From: Carnegiea gigantea
Taxonomy: Eukaryota > Streptophyta > Magnoliopsida > Caryophyllales > Cactaceae
Reading direction: 5' to 3'
NCBI GenBank assembly: GCA_029747015.1
Contig: JAKOGI010000828.1
Coordinates: forward strand, 1 to 64,000
DNA length: 64,000 bases
Each line of letters starts with the position of its first letter. Position 1 is the stretch's first letter. Made by a program: the position numbers and the translations under genes. This document shows positions 12,076 to 23,244 of this stretch, one piece after another. The notes under the pieces were generated by a model. It saw nothing but the letters and a program-made list of their open reading frames with translations. It was not told where the DNA came from and did no database searches.

Positions 12076-13034
12076 TCAAGAAATTAAGCTTCTCAATAAT
12101 GATGCGATAGTAAGAAGGGTCTTGAAGGAGATCACCATCATTAGGTGCAAGTTTACAGTGCAATGGGAGAGGGATAGCAGCACTTTTGAAAGTAGAAAAC
12201 CAATATCCAACAGAAGGTCCTGGCTAAATTTTCTCTGAGACAAAGAAATGCCATCAGGCAAGTATGTAACCTCGAAACCAAGAAAATAGTGTAAACTGCC
12301 TAGATCCTTGATGCCAAAAGCATGATGGAGGTGGTGTTTGAGAAGTGTAATTTCATCAATATTGGAACCAGTAACCAAGATGTCATCAACATATACAGCC
12401 ATAATAGTGATGTGCATACCAGTGGTTTTGAGAAATAAAGAGTAGTCACCTTTGGATTGAAGGTAGCCCTACTGTTGGAGAAATGTTGCTAACTTAGCAA
12501 ATCATTGTCTAGAAGCTTGCTTGAGCCCATAGAGAGATTTTTATAGTTTGTAAACTTTGCTGTGAGGATTTGGTATGCCCTCGGGCATCTTCATGTAAAC
12601 TTCCTCATACAAATCCCATGTAAAAAAGCATTATTTACATCCATTTGGAATACTTGCCATTGCTTGAAGGTTGCCAAAGTAAGAACAACTCTGATAGTGG
12701 TCATTTTAACCACAGGGGAAAATTTTTCTATGAAATCAATACCCTCTCTTTGAGTATTGCCTCTGATCACCAATCTAGCCTTATATCTTTCAATGGAACC
12801 ATCATCTTTTAGCTTGACTTTGTACACCCACTTACTGCTGATTGCTTTCTTTCTAAGGGGAAGGTCAACTTCAATAGAAGTGTTGTTGGCCTGTAAAGCC
12901 TCTATTTCAGATTCCATGGCTTTAACCCAAAGAGGATCATGTGATGCCTGTTTGGAGGAAGTAGGTTCATGAAAAGAGAGGAAGGCTTTATAAAAAATGG
13001 GGGAATTAATAGGTAACTGATGCACGTGCACCAA
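12076..13034 (-). pseudogene. copia reverse transcriptase, broken
   Basis: Frame 13034-12591 carries the start of the RT domain ([42 protein letters not shown]). Frame 12417-12076 begins just before the catalytic YVDD at 12382-12393 and continues through the DLGSLHYFLG motif. A stop-containing gap of about 170 bases lies between them. The enzyme would copy element RNA into cDNA; this copy is disrupted. Confidence 0.92.
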
Positions 13035-13459
13035 GTTGTAAAAATGTGAGAGGTTGGATGTAGTAAAAGAATCAGAAGAAATAGTGGAGACTGTACTGGA
13101 GCAAATATAATCTTGTAGATGGGATGGCTTCCTATGTGGCCTAGCAGTCCTTCTTAGAGGAGGGAAATGTTCAGTAGGAGAGAGTGGAGCTGGATAAGGG
13201 GAAGATGCAGCAGGAGAAGAAGGAGACGGAGATGCAATAGGAGAAGAAGAACAATAAGAGGATTTGATGTGATTATGGAAGAAGATGAAGATACAGGTGG
13301 AAGGGAAGAGGGCTCAGATGAGTTAGACGAAGGAGATTATGATGGGATGTCAAAACTGTCAGAATGTAAAAAGATAGGAGATAGTAAAGGGGAGGAAGAA
13401 GAAGTGTCTAAGAGATGATGAAAAGGAAAATAGGTCCCATAGAAGGTTATATCTCTTCT

Positions 13460-14250
13460 TTAGAGTATTTTCTTGGTAGTGAGATCATAGACTTTGTAAG
13501 CCTTCTTACCATAGAGATAGCCTATAAAAACACAAGGATTACCCCTTGGAGCAAATTTGTCTCTATTGTGCTTTGGTGTTGAAATGAAACAAAGGGAGCC
13601 AAAGGTTTTGAGATGTGTATAGGAAGGGGGATTACCATGTGGAATCTCATAAGGAGTCTTAAAGTGAAGAACAAAAGAAGGCATTTGATTAATGATATAA
13701 GTGACTGTCAAAATGCATTCTCCCTAAAATTTAAGGGGAATTTCGGACTGAAAAAGCAAAGCTCGAGCAGTTTTAAGTAGGTGTTCATGCTTCCTTTCCA
13801 TAACCCCATTTTGTTGGGGAGTGGCAGTGCAAGAGGTTTGATGAAGTATGCCATTAGAAGCATAAAAGGCTATAGCAGATTTGTCTGAAAATTCCTGGCC
13901 ATTATCAGTCTGATGGTCTTAACATTAGCTTGAAATTGAGTATGAATAAAAGAAAGAAAAGATTTGAGAATGGGGAAAGCATTAGATTTATGTGACAAGA
14001 GGTGTTTCCATATGGCACGAGAGTAATCACTAACAATAGTAATGAAATATTTATAGCCATTGTAAGTAGGATGGGCATAGGGGCCCCAAAGATCAACATG
14101 TAACATTTCAAATATTTGTGAGGTACAAGAAGTACTGATGGGAAAAGGGGACCAATGTTGTTTAGCCATATGACAAACTTGACATATAGAAGTAGCCTTA
14201 GGCTTGCAAGGGGAGATGAAATCCATGTGCTTCATATTATCAAAATACAT
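13460..14250 (-). pseudogene. copia integrase, broken
   Basis: Frame 14250-13870 has the end of the HHCC zinc domain (C-VCHMAKQH) and the first catalytic Asp in a LHVDLWGPY motif; the second Asp motif is decayed (RLIMARNF where RSDNG-F is usual). Frame 13711-13460 has the C-terminal GNPCVFIGY-like segment. The third acidic residue region lies in disrupted sequence near 13800. The enzyme would join cDNA to target DNA. Confidence 0.88.
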
Positions 14251-14325
14251 ATGTCCTAGTCTGCAATGCCAGAGTTCTAAGGGAGATAGTGGACAAGAAA
14301 ATGAAAAAGAAAGCTTGTTGTTGGG

Positions 14326-14817
14326 CTAAAAAGAACTGCTAGCCACATTAGAGTTGCATGAGTCTTTGTCCACAAGATAGAGACCTCTACTTTCTCTACC
14401 AATTTCCAAATGATGCTTCATTGAAGGGTCCTGAGAATAACAGGTGGTGGGAATGAAAACAGTATGAGCAGTTAGCTGCTTAGCAAGTTTGTTAGCAGAA
14501 AGTAGGTTGTATTGAAATTCAGGAACATGTAGGACATTATAGAGAGTTAAAGAAGGACTGAGTTTAATAGTACCAATATGAGAAATCCTAGCATACTTAC
14601 CAATAGGCATGATTGTGAAAGAGGTTTGTGTGATTAGTATATAAGAAGAGAAAAAATGTAAGTGCGGAGTAATGTGGTCAGTAGCATCACTATCAATGAT
14701 CCACTTTAGGGAAGGCTGTGAATCAGAGAAGCAGAAAACCTTATCTGCCAATATAGTTGCACCTGTAAAATCAGTTGGTGAAGAAGCAGATGTCTGGAGA
14801 TCATGCTTGTTCAACAT
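14326..14817 (-). pseudogene. copia protease and GAG-pre-integrase segment
   Basis: A 163-codon frame with WIIDSDATDHIT near residue 39. The protease active site is normally DSGA, so Gly is replaced by Asp. Downstream it has the LHVPEFQYNLLSANKLAKQL segment that precedes the integrase zinc domain. It lies directly upstream of the integrase remnant. Confidence 0.85.
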
Positions 14818-14875
14818 AGCAACCAGCTTGGCGTATTGTTCTAGAGTGAAGACAGGAACAGGTTGTTCTGCCTCA

Positions 14876-15262
14876 GGTTGATGTGAAATGGGGACATCCT
14901 CATGTTGTACAATAACAACAACCTTTTTGCTTCTGTCAACTGGTGCAATAACCCTTTGTCTTTGTAGTTTAAAGCATTTATCAATGGTGTGACCACTTCT
15001 GCTACAATAATTGCAGAAGAGAGAACCTCCTCTCCTTGCATGTTGATGCTAAGAAGGTTGCTAAGAGTGCTGAGAAGGTTGCTAAGACTTGGTGTGAAGG
15101 GGACATCCTCATATTGCACAGCAGCAGCAACCTTTTTGCTTCTGTTAACTGATGTAGTAATCCTTTGTCTTTACAGTTTAAAGCATTTATCAATGGTGTG
15201 AACACTTCTTCTGCAATAATTGTAGAAGAGAGAATCTTCTCTTCTTGCAGGTTGATGATGAG
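14876..15262 (-). repeat. tandem duplication of the gag zinc-knuckle segment
   Basis: About 14876-15055 and 15088-15262 are two diverged copies of one segment in direct orientation. Shared words include GGGGACATCCTCAT, CAACCTTTTTGCTTCTGT and TTTAAAGCATTTATCAATGG, in the same order. The left copy encodes a CCHC knuckle (C-NYC-RSGHTIDKC, about 15020-14970, - strand); in the right copy that frame is disturbed and the equivalent Cys and His positions are altered. The duplication falls inside gag. Confidence 0.8.
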
Positions 15263-15463
15263 AAGGTTGCTGCGAGTGTTGTGAAGAATGTTGAGAAGAA
15301 TATTGGTGTCATAGAGACTGCCTGAGAAGCCAGTGTTGTGGATGCTGAGAGGAAAATTGTTGTTGTAGTGGAGGTCTTTGTTTGGAAAATAATGCTGAGG
15401 AATCTCCAAGTAGGGGGGCACAACTTTAAAGCTCTCTTTGTCTTTCTTCTTAGAGGACCATGC

Positions 15464-16098
15464 TCAATGCTTGGCTAATTTGAGGCATGGATGGATTATA
15501 AGAATGTTCCCTCTCACAACAACATAGTTATCATTCAAACCCATAAGGAATTGTATCAACTGTTGGTTAGCAAGAAGTTTTACCATAGCAGAACCAACAG
15601 GACATTCCACATTGGGACAAGTAGGAATGTTTATAAGTGTAGCATACTCATCCCAGAAAATCTTGCATTTGGTGAAATAATCTGAAACAGAAGAGCCACC
15701 TTGAGAAAGATTATTGAGTTCCTTTTGGACTTGAAACATCTTGGTTCATTGACTTTGACCATAACAAAATTCTAGCTCTTCCCAAATGTTCTTGGCAGTG
15801 GAACAAAAAAGAACACTCGTGGCAATATCTTTTTTGATTGAATGGAGGAGCCAAGAGATGACCATGGCATTGCATCATTCCCACTGGGAGATTAAAGGTC
15901 CTGAAGTTGGTTTGGTGCAAGTACCAGTCACAAAATCTAGTTTATGCTTCGAAACCAGAGAAACCTCACAAGATCTCTTCCATTATCCATAATTGGAACC
16001 TACAAGAGGTTCGAAGAGAGACTACAATTCGGATGATTAGAGGGATGAAGAAACAATTCATGCGAACAGTCATGAGTGACTGGAGTAGGATCTGCCAT
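15464..16098 (-). pseudogene. copia gag (UBN2-like), broken
   Basis: An ATG at 16098-16096 starts a frame beginning MADPTPV and leading to the LHPSNHP segment usual at the start of copia gag. Stops interrupt it soon after. Frame 15739-15464 holds the central gag core (LNNLSQGGSSVSDYFTKCK, then FLMGLNDNY), the UBN2 gag signature. Gag packages the element RNA. The zinc knuckle follows in the duplicated segment. Confidence 0.82.
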
Positions 16099-16240
16099 AG
16101 AAGATGCAGATCAGATGATGAATCAAATAAAGGAAACAAAATTTCTGAAGAAAAGAGAAATCAATCCAAGAATTTTCACAGACTGATGAATATGTGATTT
16201 CAATAATGATGGATCTTTGGCGATATTGGCTTTGATACCA

Positions 16241-16479
16241 TGTTATGATTTGAGCTAGACAGAGAATGGGAAAAATGTGAGAGATAGATGAATCACATTC
16301 TGTTATTGTAGGATAATATGCTAGCCTCTTATATGCAATCATGTAGCTAATAAGTCAAGAAGGAAAAGAGCGGGAAAAGTGGTTATACATCATCAACAAA
16401 CTTGTAACCTCCTAACCACCTAGCTAACTAACTGATTACCAAACCTTGATGGCTGTTACTCTAATGCATACTGTAAACA
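16241..16479 (-). repeat. 5' LTR of the first copia element
   Basis: A 239-bp LTR, TG...CA. The tRNA-Met primer site abuts its internal edge at 16228-16240 (TGGTATCAAAGCC on the - strand). It would hold the element promoter; a TATATAAG-like box is visible on the - strand near 16328. Confidence 0.92.
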
Positions 16480-16484
16480 CACAT

Positions 16485-17934
16485 TGATGTCATTGTGTAT
16501 ATACAAAATTAATGCGCAATATTATATTTATTATGATCAGATTTTAGTGCGTTATATAGCAATTTTGGCGAGCAAGAGCCGAGTGTACAGACACACCAAC
16601 TAGCAACCTATACAATTCTTTTAGTGAGTTGAACCAGGGTACATAGGAGTATTGAGATATACGGCATATTTAGTAAGTTGAAGCCAACATATTACACATT
16701 GGTCTTGCGGTGGTTTGCTCACTAAAAGTTTTTACTAGCTCACTAAAGTTTTAGTCATGTTCTCACTAAAAGTATGTCTTAAGTGATTATAAGTATTTAT
16801 TAACTCACTAAAAGTATATAAAATGTTTGTTTATTGCTAGTGATCCTACTCATTAGATGCATCCCAACTCACTAGAATAAAAATAACTTACTAAAAAGTC
16901 AGAATATAAGTGATTGAAACTTTTCAAATATATCATTTTTGGATATTTAATAATCTTACGTTTGAGTTATTCAAAGATATATCACAGCATGTTAAAAGAT
17001 GAATATAACGTATTGCTCACTAAACATGTACCATAATTCACTAAAAGTTATAGTGTAGCTCTAAGAACATATCATACTTGAAAATATGAACAAGAATTTA
17101 TGATTATGTATTATATTGTTTGCTGGCTCATTTTGATTAGGAATAGTTAGTGTTTGTCACTGAATCATATTGATTACCAAATATATTTTTCATACTAAGT
17201 ATCTTTCACAACTCACTGAATAAATATCATGACTCAGTAAAAAAAATAAGTACAAATGACTAAAACTTTTCAATTATACCATTCTTGTGGATTTAAAGAA
17301 TCTTATATTTTAGTTAACCAAAAGATAAATGACAACACATTATAAGATACATATAAATTTTTGCTCACTAAACACATGTCATAGCTCACTAAAAGTCACA
17401 ATGAATCTCTTCAAGGAATCATACATCAAAATATGAAAAAATGTGTATGTGCTTACTAAAATTGTATATTATATAATTGCTCACTCTTTCTTTTCTATTA
17501 TGAGCAATTAGTACTACTCAATTAAATTATATTGATCACCAAATGTATTTCACAACTCATCAAAAAACTGTTTTAATTCACTAAAAAATATTATAGATAA
17601 CCAGGATGTATGAGCTTCGAATGTGCAATAATTTTTTTTTTTTGGGGTACAATAGCATATTCAAGTGAATTATATAGTATTTTTACTATGCAAAACTCAA
17701 GTATATAAGATGTGTTGGTTTGGATTTTTTACTTACGAAAAGTATCTATTATTAGCTGACTAAAAATATGTCTCCATTCATTAAAATATTTTAGTAAGTT
17801 ATACAGTATTTTTAGTAAGTGAACCTTGCTGTACAATAGCATATTTTAGTAAGTTATGCACCATTTTAGCATATTTTAGTAAGTTATGTAACATTTTTAG
17901 GGAGCCGAAACCCGAATGATATAACAACTAATCC
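16485..17934. repeat. region of dispersed CTCACTAAA / TTTAGTGAG motifs
   Basis: No gene. About fifteen copies of CTCACTAAA-like words occur between 16700 and 17600, and the inverse TTTAGTRAGTT form occurs at 16540-16680 and 17790-17900. A diverged unit of roughly 45-50 bases (TTTAGTRAGTTAT, T-rich middle, GAGCYGAACCC-like end) recurs at 16545, 16620, 17790 and 17875. It continues 11040-11192 across the copia insertion. Subterminal-type repeats of a large DNA transposon or an old satellite are both possible. Confidence 0.5.
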
Positions 17935-18701
17935 TGTTGGATTATTAATGTGGGACAACAGCCACCTTCATAAGTTGGCTTGTGAAGGTGGGCGTTGTCT
18001 TATATTGATAAAAATAAAGGATTTAAGCATGCATATAAGTTTGTGATTACTCCATCCATTGTCAATTGGTTTTTGTTAGAACCACATTTGAGCTTATGTA
18101 TAACTCTTTGTTTAACGCCCAATTGATATATAAAATCTAACATGGTATCAGAGCAGGTGTTCGACTTTGATTTGCCACCATCCTATTTGATTAAAATTAT
18201 GTGCACGTGTTGGCCTTGTTAGTAGCCCACACATAAGGGAGTGTTGGATTATGAAGTTGGGTGTTGTCCCACATTGATAAAAATGAAGGATTTGAGTATG
18301 TATATAAGTTTTTGAATCACTCCACTCATTGTCAATTGATTTTTGATTAGAACTTCATTTGAGCGTATATGCATAACTCTTTATTTAAAGCCCAATCAGT
18401 GTTATAAATACCATACCATATCGCCCGGTACAGGTCGAAATGTACCGTACCGGTCAAATACTGGTTAACATCGCTCTTTACCGTCAAATACCGAACGATG
18501 CCGATATTTTCGGTTAAATATCGCCCGATACACTAAAATTTCAAATTTTCTATCTTTTTATTTTTTTTATTTTTTTATTTTTTGAAATTCAAAACAGTAC
18601 GAGCCTGGTACAGTAGTATATAAATCCGATATGTCCTGTTTCTGTGAAAAAACGGTACGATATTTATAACTTTGGGCCTAATTGATAAATAAAATTTAAC
18701 A
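17935..18701 (+). mobile_element. TRIM retrotransposon with a MITE in its 3' LTR
   Basis: LTR 1 is 17935-18142 (TGTTGGATT...TCTAACA). The primer site TGGTATCAGAGC follows immediately at 18143-18154. The internal domain is only about 99 bp and ends in AAGGGAG, a purine tract. LTR 2 starts at 18242, is interrupted by a hAT MITE at 18397-18674, and resumes to 18701. Flanks AATCC (17930-17934) and GATCC (18702-18706) match at 4 of 5 bases and are taken as the target duplication. It has no coding capacity, as in terminal-repeat retrotransposons in miniature. Confidence 0.9.
18397..18674. mobile_element. hAT-type MITE, 278 bp, nested in TRIM LTR
   Basis: It starts CAGTGTTATAAATACC and ends in ...TATTTATAACTTTG, so the ends form an imperfect terminal inverted repeat (CAGTGTTATAAAT / CAAAGTTATAAAT). 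It is flanked by AGCCCAAT (18389-18396) and GGCCTAAT (18675-18682), an 8-bp duplication with two substitutions as expected of hAT. Removing it restores the TRIM LTR 2 match to LTR 1. The interior is rich in CCGGTA/TACCG words. Confidence 0.88.
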
Positions 18702-20110
18702 GATCCCTACCTAAATTTGCAAGATATCTATTGATCGACTCCATTAGAAAATAGCCATAAACTTGTTTTAAGTGAAGATTTTATGGATTCGTTGTAACTT
18801 GATTGACACCTATTCATACAATGATATCAAACTTACGAATTAACCCACCGGTATCAGCTTTGTAATTTGTAAACCATCTATGGAATTCTGTTAGACAATT
18901 AACTAACTGAACAATGTAATTTAGTAAAAAAAATTACTATGGGTAAGGTCTTCTGCAAAGATGTGGCCTTCAATTATAACAATTTGATCTGCAACTATAT
19001 CAATTGCCATACAGGGGAAATGTTTCACAAATAAACGGCGAGAAATTTTGAGTAAATAATCCAGTAAATAATTAGACACAGCTTTAAAACTTAGAAAAAC
19101 ATTTTGTCATGCCCCTTCGATTACAGCAAGTAACGCTACCGAAAAAAAAAAAAAAGAAAAAAAGATGGGTTTTCATTTCATGCAACAAAAAGGGGCCAAA
19201 CCAGAGTCTGCTAAATAGAGCACACAAACAATGAAATTTAGTAAACAGAGAAGGTATGCTAAACTAAACGAAAAGCCAAGAAGTAAATATAATATTGTAA
19301 AAACCTTAAAGCTTTTCATGAATATAATATTGTATAAACATAAAAACAGAATTTAACAACGTGAATTAATATTTTAGTTTCAACATGAAGTATATATGTC
19401 ATGATAGAGAAAACAAGTCAACATGTTTTAAAATTATGACCCAAAAATCGCATTTATGTTTGATTTTTGATATAAATCATGTACGAAAATAGTCAAGTTG
19501 TAGGTAATGAAAGCATTTCAGGTCTTTTATCCATAAGTTTATCCATGACAACTTAGCTACTATAATTGTACAATTCAATATTAGATTGAATTTAATTTCA
19601 AAATGTTTAATTCAAATAGGATTTCATTTTTAGGGTTCTATTCAATTTTGTTGAGAAAAATGCAGAAATGAAACTAGTGTTAGTACCAAAAAATCTTTTC
19701 AAGTGTGGAACATATTTGGTTTTACATATTTGTTCGCTTGAATTTATCTTATTGTTATTTAATTGACTTGTTTAAAACTTTATTTTCATTAATTATGTTA
19801 TTTCAATATTATTTTTTATTATCCAAAACGACAATTGCAGAAAAATAGATTTTTTCTATATAATGTTAAAATATAATTTGTTTAGTGATGCTATAAAATT
19901 TATTTCATAAATATTAGTGACATACGTAGTTTATTTCATGAAATAATTTTTTCATAATTCATATCTTAAAAACCAATAATTATACATATATATCTAAAAA
20001 TTATACTATACAGCTTTTTAATAATTTAACGACTGCTTATATATTTTCTTACAGCTTTCTACAACTTCTTACGACTCCTTATAGTTTCTTACATCTTCTT
20101 ACGATCTCTT
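18702..20110. other. no recognisable gene or element
   Basis: AT-rich sequence with no sizeable reading frame. About 20045-20110 is a short degenerate array of a CTTCTTACGA / TTTCTTACA-like word, roughly five copies. Nothing else was recognised. Confidence 0.5.
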
Positions 20111-21027
20111 ACTAGTGGCAGATCTAGACGTTTAGAACAGGGGTGTCTATCTATTAACGCGTCACTAATGTGCAATATTAATAGAAAAAAGATATTATAT
20201 GATACATACGATGGCAATTTATTTTGTATAAACGTTCCATCTCTTTTTTTTAAAACAAACATTCCATCTCACATTTCTGCATCAACAGAAGTTGATAAGT
20301 AATAATAATATAACTCACTTTTTCATTCCAAGGAAAAAGCTATGATACCTCAATTACTAAGCTTGTTCTTTGTAGTTTTTTATATTTTGAATTTAATATA
20401 TAGATCATACCAAAATTACAGAATGTTACAATTACCTAATATTTACTAAAGTCGTTTGTTACAAAAAACAAATCATCAGCACAAAGCAATAAAATAAAAA
20501 AAAGGAAACATGAAATTAACATGTCAAATATGAAATACAACTGTAAAAAGTAATTTGCATCAATTAATTGCACCAAAAGGAAAAAAATAACATCAAGTTC
20601 AAATCAATCATTTGTGCCAAGTTAAAGAGTGGTCTGCACAAAGAACACATTACAACTAAATCGTCAAAAAAATAAACAATAAAGCTAAAAGAAAATTAAA
20701 GAAATTAAAATTAGATTGAGTTAAAAGTCTAAACTCTAAATAAGATGGGGGGAAAGAAAAAAAATTGGAATTGGGTACATTTAATTTTAGTTTACTCTTC
20801 TATCAAGTTCCAGCTTTATAACTGTACTTTAGATATTTAAATAAATTAAAAATATCAATATGTGGATTACATATATTTGAAGTGTATCCATAATTTTTTG
20901 AACCTAATTTAGAAATATCCACATATATCAATTTAATTCCATTAAAAATAACTTATTAGAATTTCTATTTTTTTGAGAAAGGGATGTCCATGGACATCCT
21001 TCCAATACAAATAAATCCGCCCTTACC
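20111..21027. mobile_element. probable non-autonomous DNA transposon
   Basis: The left end reads TAGTGGCAGATCTAGA and then GGGGTGTC. The right end, reverse-complemented, reads TAAGGGCGGATTTAT and is preceded by GGATGTCCATGGACATCC. Matching ends of the type TAGTGGCGGATCTAG with GGGGTGTCCA are familiar in plant non-autonomous DNA transposons. The interior is AT-rich and non-coding. No convincing target duplication was found, so limits are approximate. Confidence 0.45.
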
Positions 21028-21667
21028 TCTTTCATTTTGAAATAACTTATAGTTCCATTTTATCGTGAAAAAGAATAGGCTCACAGTAGGATCGTTTTGT
21101 CAAGAAGGAATCAAAAGGACCTCTTTTGGTGCAGACGTTCAATAGGATCTGAAGTAAATTTAGATTTTCAGATGTAAAAATGTCATTTCTAAAATTTCAA
21201 CATTTAAATTTTCAAAAGCATCACGGTAAACCGAAATGTGAACAAAATTGAAAAATTTCAGATCTGATGACATTCTAAAGTTTCATATACGAAATCAAGC
21301 GCTAAGGCCTCAACGCAGTTCCACCATTGCCTTTGTCGCCATGCTTGGACATCTATAAAAGCCATGGCCGCCGTTGCACATCGTCATCGTCGCCATCACG
21401 AAGCTTGAACTTTCAGACACAGGCAAGGAGGACTGCAGTCGGGTAAAGAAAGAGAGATAGAGAAGGTCAGAAGGATCTGAAAACGGAGGAGATGCAGATC
21501 TTAGATTAGAAAAATGGATCAGGAAACAGGACAGAGGGGGCCGGGGGGTGTGAAATGATTGAGGACTAGGGTTTTTTCATTTGTTGACTTGAGAGTCTCT
21601 CGGGTGCCTACAGGTTCACTTTTCAATTTTTATGTTCTAACGCTTACCATCACGAAAATTGGCTAAA
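21028..21667. other. gene-poor stretch with a GC-richer patch
   Basis: About 21300-21560 is richer in G and C than its surroundings and has codon-like texture, including CGTCGCCATC words. No frame is long enough to call, and no domain is seen. It could be a decayed gene fragment. Confidence 0.35.
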
Positions 21668-21676
21668 TCCTACCGA

Positions 21677-22262
21677 GAGTGATGATGTGTGTGAAGGAGA
21701 GTCTTGGAGCAACGGTAAGGTTGTCTCTGTGTGATCAAAAGGTTACGGGTTCAAGTCGTGAAATCAGCCACTGACAAAGTCAGATTAGGCTGCCTACAAT
21801 TCACCCCTTGGGGTGCGGCCTTTTTCTGAACCCTGCGTGAACGCAGGATGCTTGTGCACCGAGCTGCCTTTTTTTTAGTGATGATATGTGTCTTGTAGTA
21901 GGACACTTTTTAAGTGTCTTATCTTGATTAAAATTGACATGTTTAATGATCTAAACTCACTAAATTTTTAACAATTAGAATTAAATATGAATGATAGAGT
22001 TTCAGCATTCATCGGCTCTGCTAACGGATACAAAATGACACTCTAATTAAATTAACCCTATCTAGAAGACGTATAATACACGTAACTTTTAAATTGTGAA
22101 TAAATATGGTTAAAAATAATGTTTTGCGTAATTTATACGTTGTACCAATCTTCCACTATTCAATTACACCATTTTTAAAAAATTTGATACATAATAGTAT
22201 AACTTCAAATCCAAACAAAACACTTAAAAAGTGTCTTGTAGCAAGACACTTATCATTTTGCT
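21677..22262. mobile_element. MULE-type MITE copy 1, interrupted by a SINE
   Basis: It is flanked by a perfect 9-bp duplication TCCTACCGA (21668-21676 and 22263-22271), the length made by Mutator-like transposases. The terminal inverted repeats contain AAATGATAAGTGTCTTG and a second internal palindrome GTGTCTTGTAGCAAGACAC. Without the SINE and its duplication the element is about 385 bp. A second copy lies inverted at 29981-30367, just past the YUCCA gene. No coding capacity. Confidence 0.85.
21693..21876 (+). mobile_element. Au SINE
   Basis: A tRNA-derived SINE starting AAGGAGAGTCTTGGAGCAACGG. It has the B box GGTTCAAGTCG near 21750 and the characteristic CACCCCTTGGGGTGCGGCC and CCCTGCGTGAACGCAGGATG segments, and ends in a T-run, as Au elements do. 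It is flanked by AGTGATGATGTGTGT and AGTGATGATATGTGT (21678-21692, 21877-21891; 14 of 15 identical), a target duplication made inside the end of the MULE MITE. Transcription would be by RNA polymerase III. Confidence 0.92.
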
Positions 22263-22514
22263 TCCTACCGAATGGATCGGCCCAATCAAACACAATTTCC
22301 AATTAAAAAAAAAAAATTGACCTTGTTCACCGGTCATGTCCATCTCGACCCATCCGGAGCGAACACAAATTTCTTCGAGCTTTTTGGGGATCAGGCAATT
22401 TCGAATTTTAGTTGAAAGTTCATGTTCAAAACCTTTTAAATTTTTAGGTAGATTCAAGTCGAATTTTCATGTAAGGTTATATTTTGGTGAGTCTTTTTAC
22501 TTTTTTATATTTAT

Positions 22515-22968
22515 AATGGTAGACAATAGGACGGGTACCCATCGGGTAAAGCAGGTTGGCTTGTTTAAAATGTGGTCAATAAAAGGTTGGATCAATAATA
22601 AATTGAGTCAATAATGAGTTAGGCTGTTAAAGCATATTAACATGCTATATCGATTGACCCATTAACAACCCGTGTAGCAACCCGATACTGTTTTAATTTT
22701 GAACCACTTATTACAATAATTTGCATTGCACAATTAATTAAGTTTAGTAAACACTTATTTGTAAAAATGATCATTATAGAGTTTTTTTTTTTTTTTTTGT
22801 GTAAGTTTGTTTCATTTAAAAATAGTCCAAAACGAATTCGGACCCATTTATTTATATAAAATATTCAACATGACTTACTTTGTTAATGGACCGACCATAT
22901 CCTTGCCCGACCCACTTCATTAATGGGCTGATCTTAACCCGATTCAAATTGGTCCATTGCCTGCCCCA
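22515..22968. mobile_element. hAT-like non-autonomous element, copy A
   Basis: The left end GGTAGACAATAGG and right end (reversed) GGGCAGGCAATGG form an imperfect inverted repeat. The interior has GGGTACCCATCGGGTAAAGCAGGTTGG and a repeated CCATTAA / CAATAATGA pattern that matches copy B at 27236-27711 in YUCCA intron 2. GGGTCGGGT-rich non-autonomous hAT elements are common in plants. The target duplication was not resolved. It lies about 280 bp upstream of the YUCCA start. Confidence 0.5.
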
Positions 22969-23244
22969 TACAAATTTGTTTCTCCCCCATGGCTCTTTGT
23001 TTGAGCCATCCGCAGGGAGAGCATGCTAGATCTTATTATAATTTTTTTTTCTTGGGTGCAAATGTTGCTTTAAAATTATATATTATGAGTTACCAAAAAC
23101 ATATAGCGAGTCTTTTGTCAGATCTACGCACAATGAAACATCGGTATTAATTAACCGACTCCCTATCTTTTTCATAAACCATTTCCCGTATAGACAGCTG
23201 AATTTTCATGCGTTAGTCCGAGGCGATTAATAAATTATGCCCAC
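22969..23244 (+). promoter_or_regulatory. proximal upstream region of the YUCCA gene
   Basis: This 276-bp interval between a hAT-like element and the first ATG is the likely core promoter and 5' UTR. A TAATAAATTATG stretch lies 10-20 bases before the ATG and could be leader rather than TATA box. A TATATTATGAG word near 23080 is a better TATA candidate. No auxin-response TGTCTC element was seen here. Confidence 0.35.

Larger units (their letters stand above)
11193..16479 (-). mobile_element. Ty1/copia retrotransposon, full length but decayed
   Basis: Two LTRs (11193-11429 and 16241-16479) are flanked by a perfect 5-bp target duplication, CACAT (11188-11192 and 16480-16484). Next to the 5' LTR (right end) the - strand has TGGTATCAAAGCC, a tRNA-Met primer site. 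Next to the 3' LTR is a G7 polypurine tract at 11430-11436. Gag, protease, integrase, RT and RNase H occur in copia order on the - strand, all broken by stops and frameshifts. LTRs differ at roughly 17 of 237 positions by eye, about 93% identity, so the insertion is not recent. Confidence 0.93.

Noticed and set aside
13167..13418. Arg- and Glu/Asp-rich frame on the + strand
   Set aside because: It is antisense to the integrase-RT linker of the copia element and comes from a purine-rich tract.
14989..15201. 70-codon + strand frame rich in Leu and Arg
   Set aside because: It is antisense to the duplicated gag segment.
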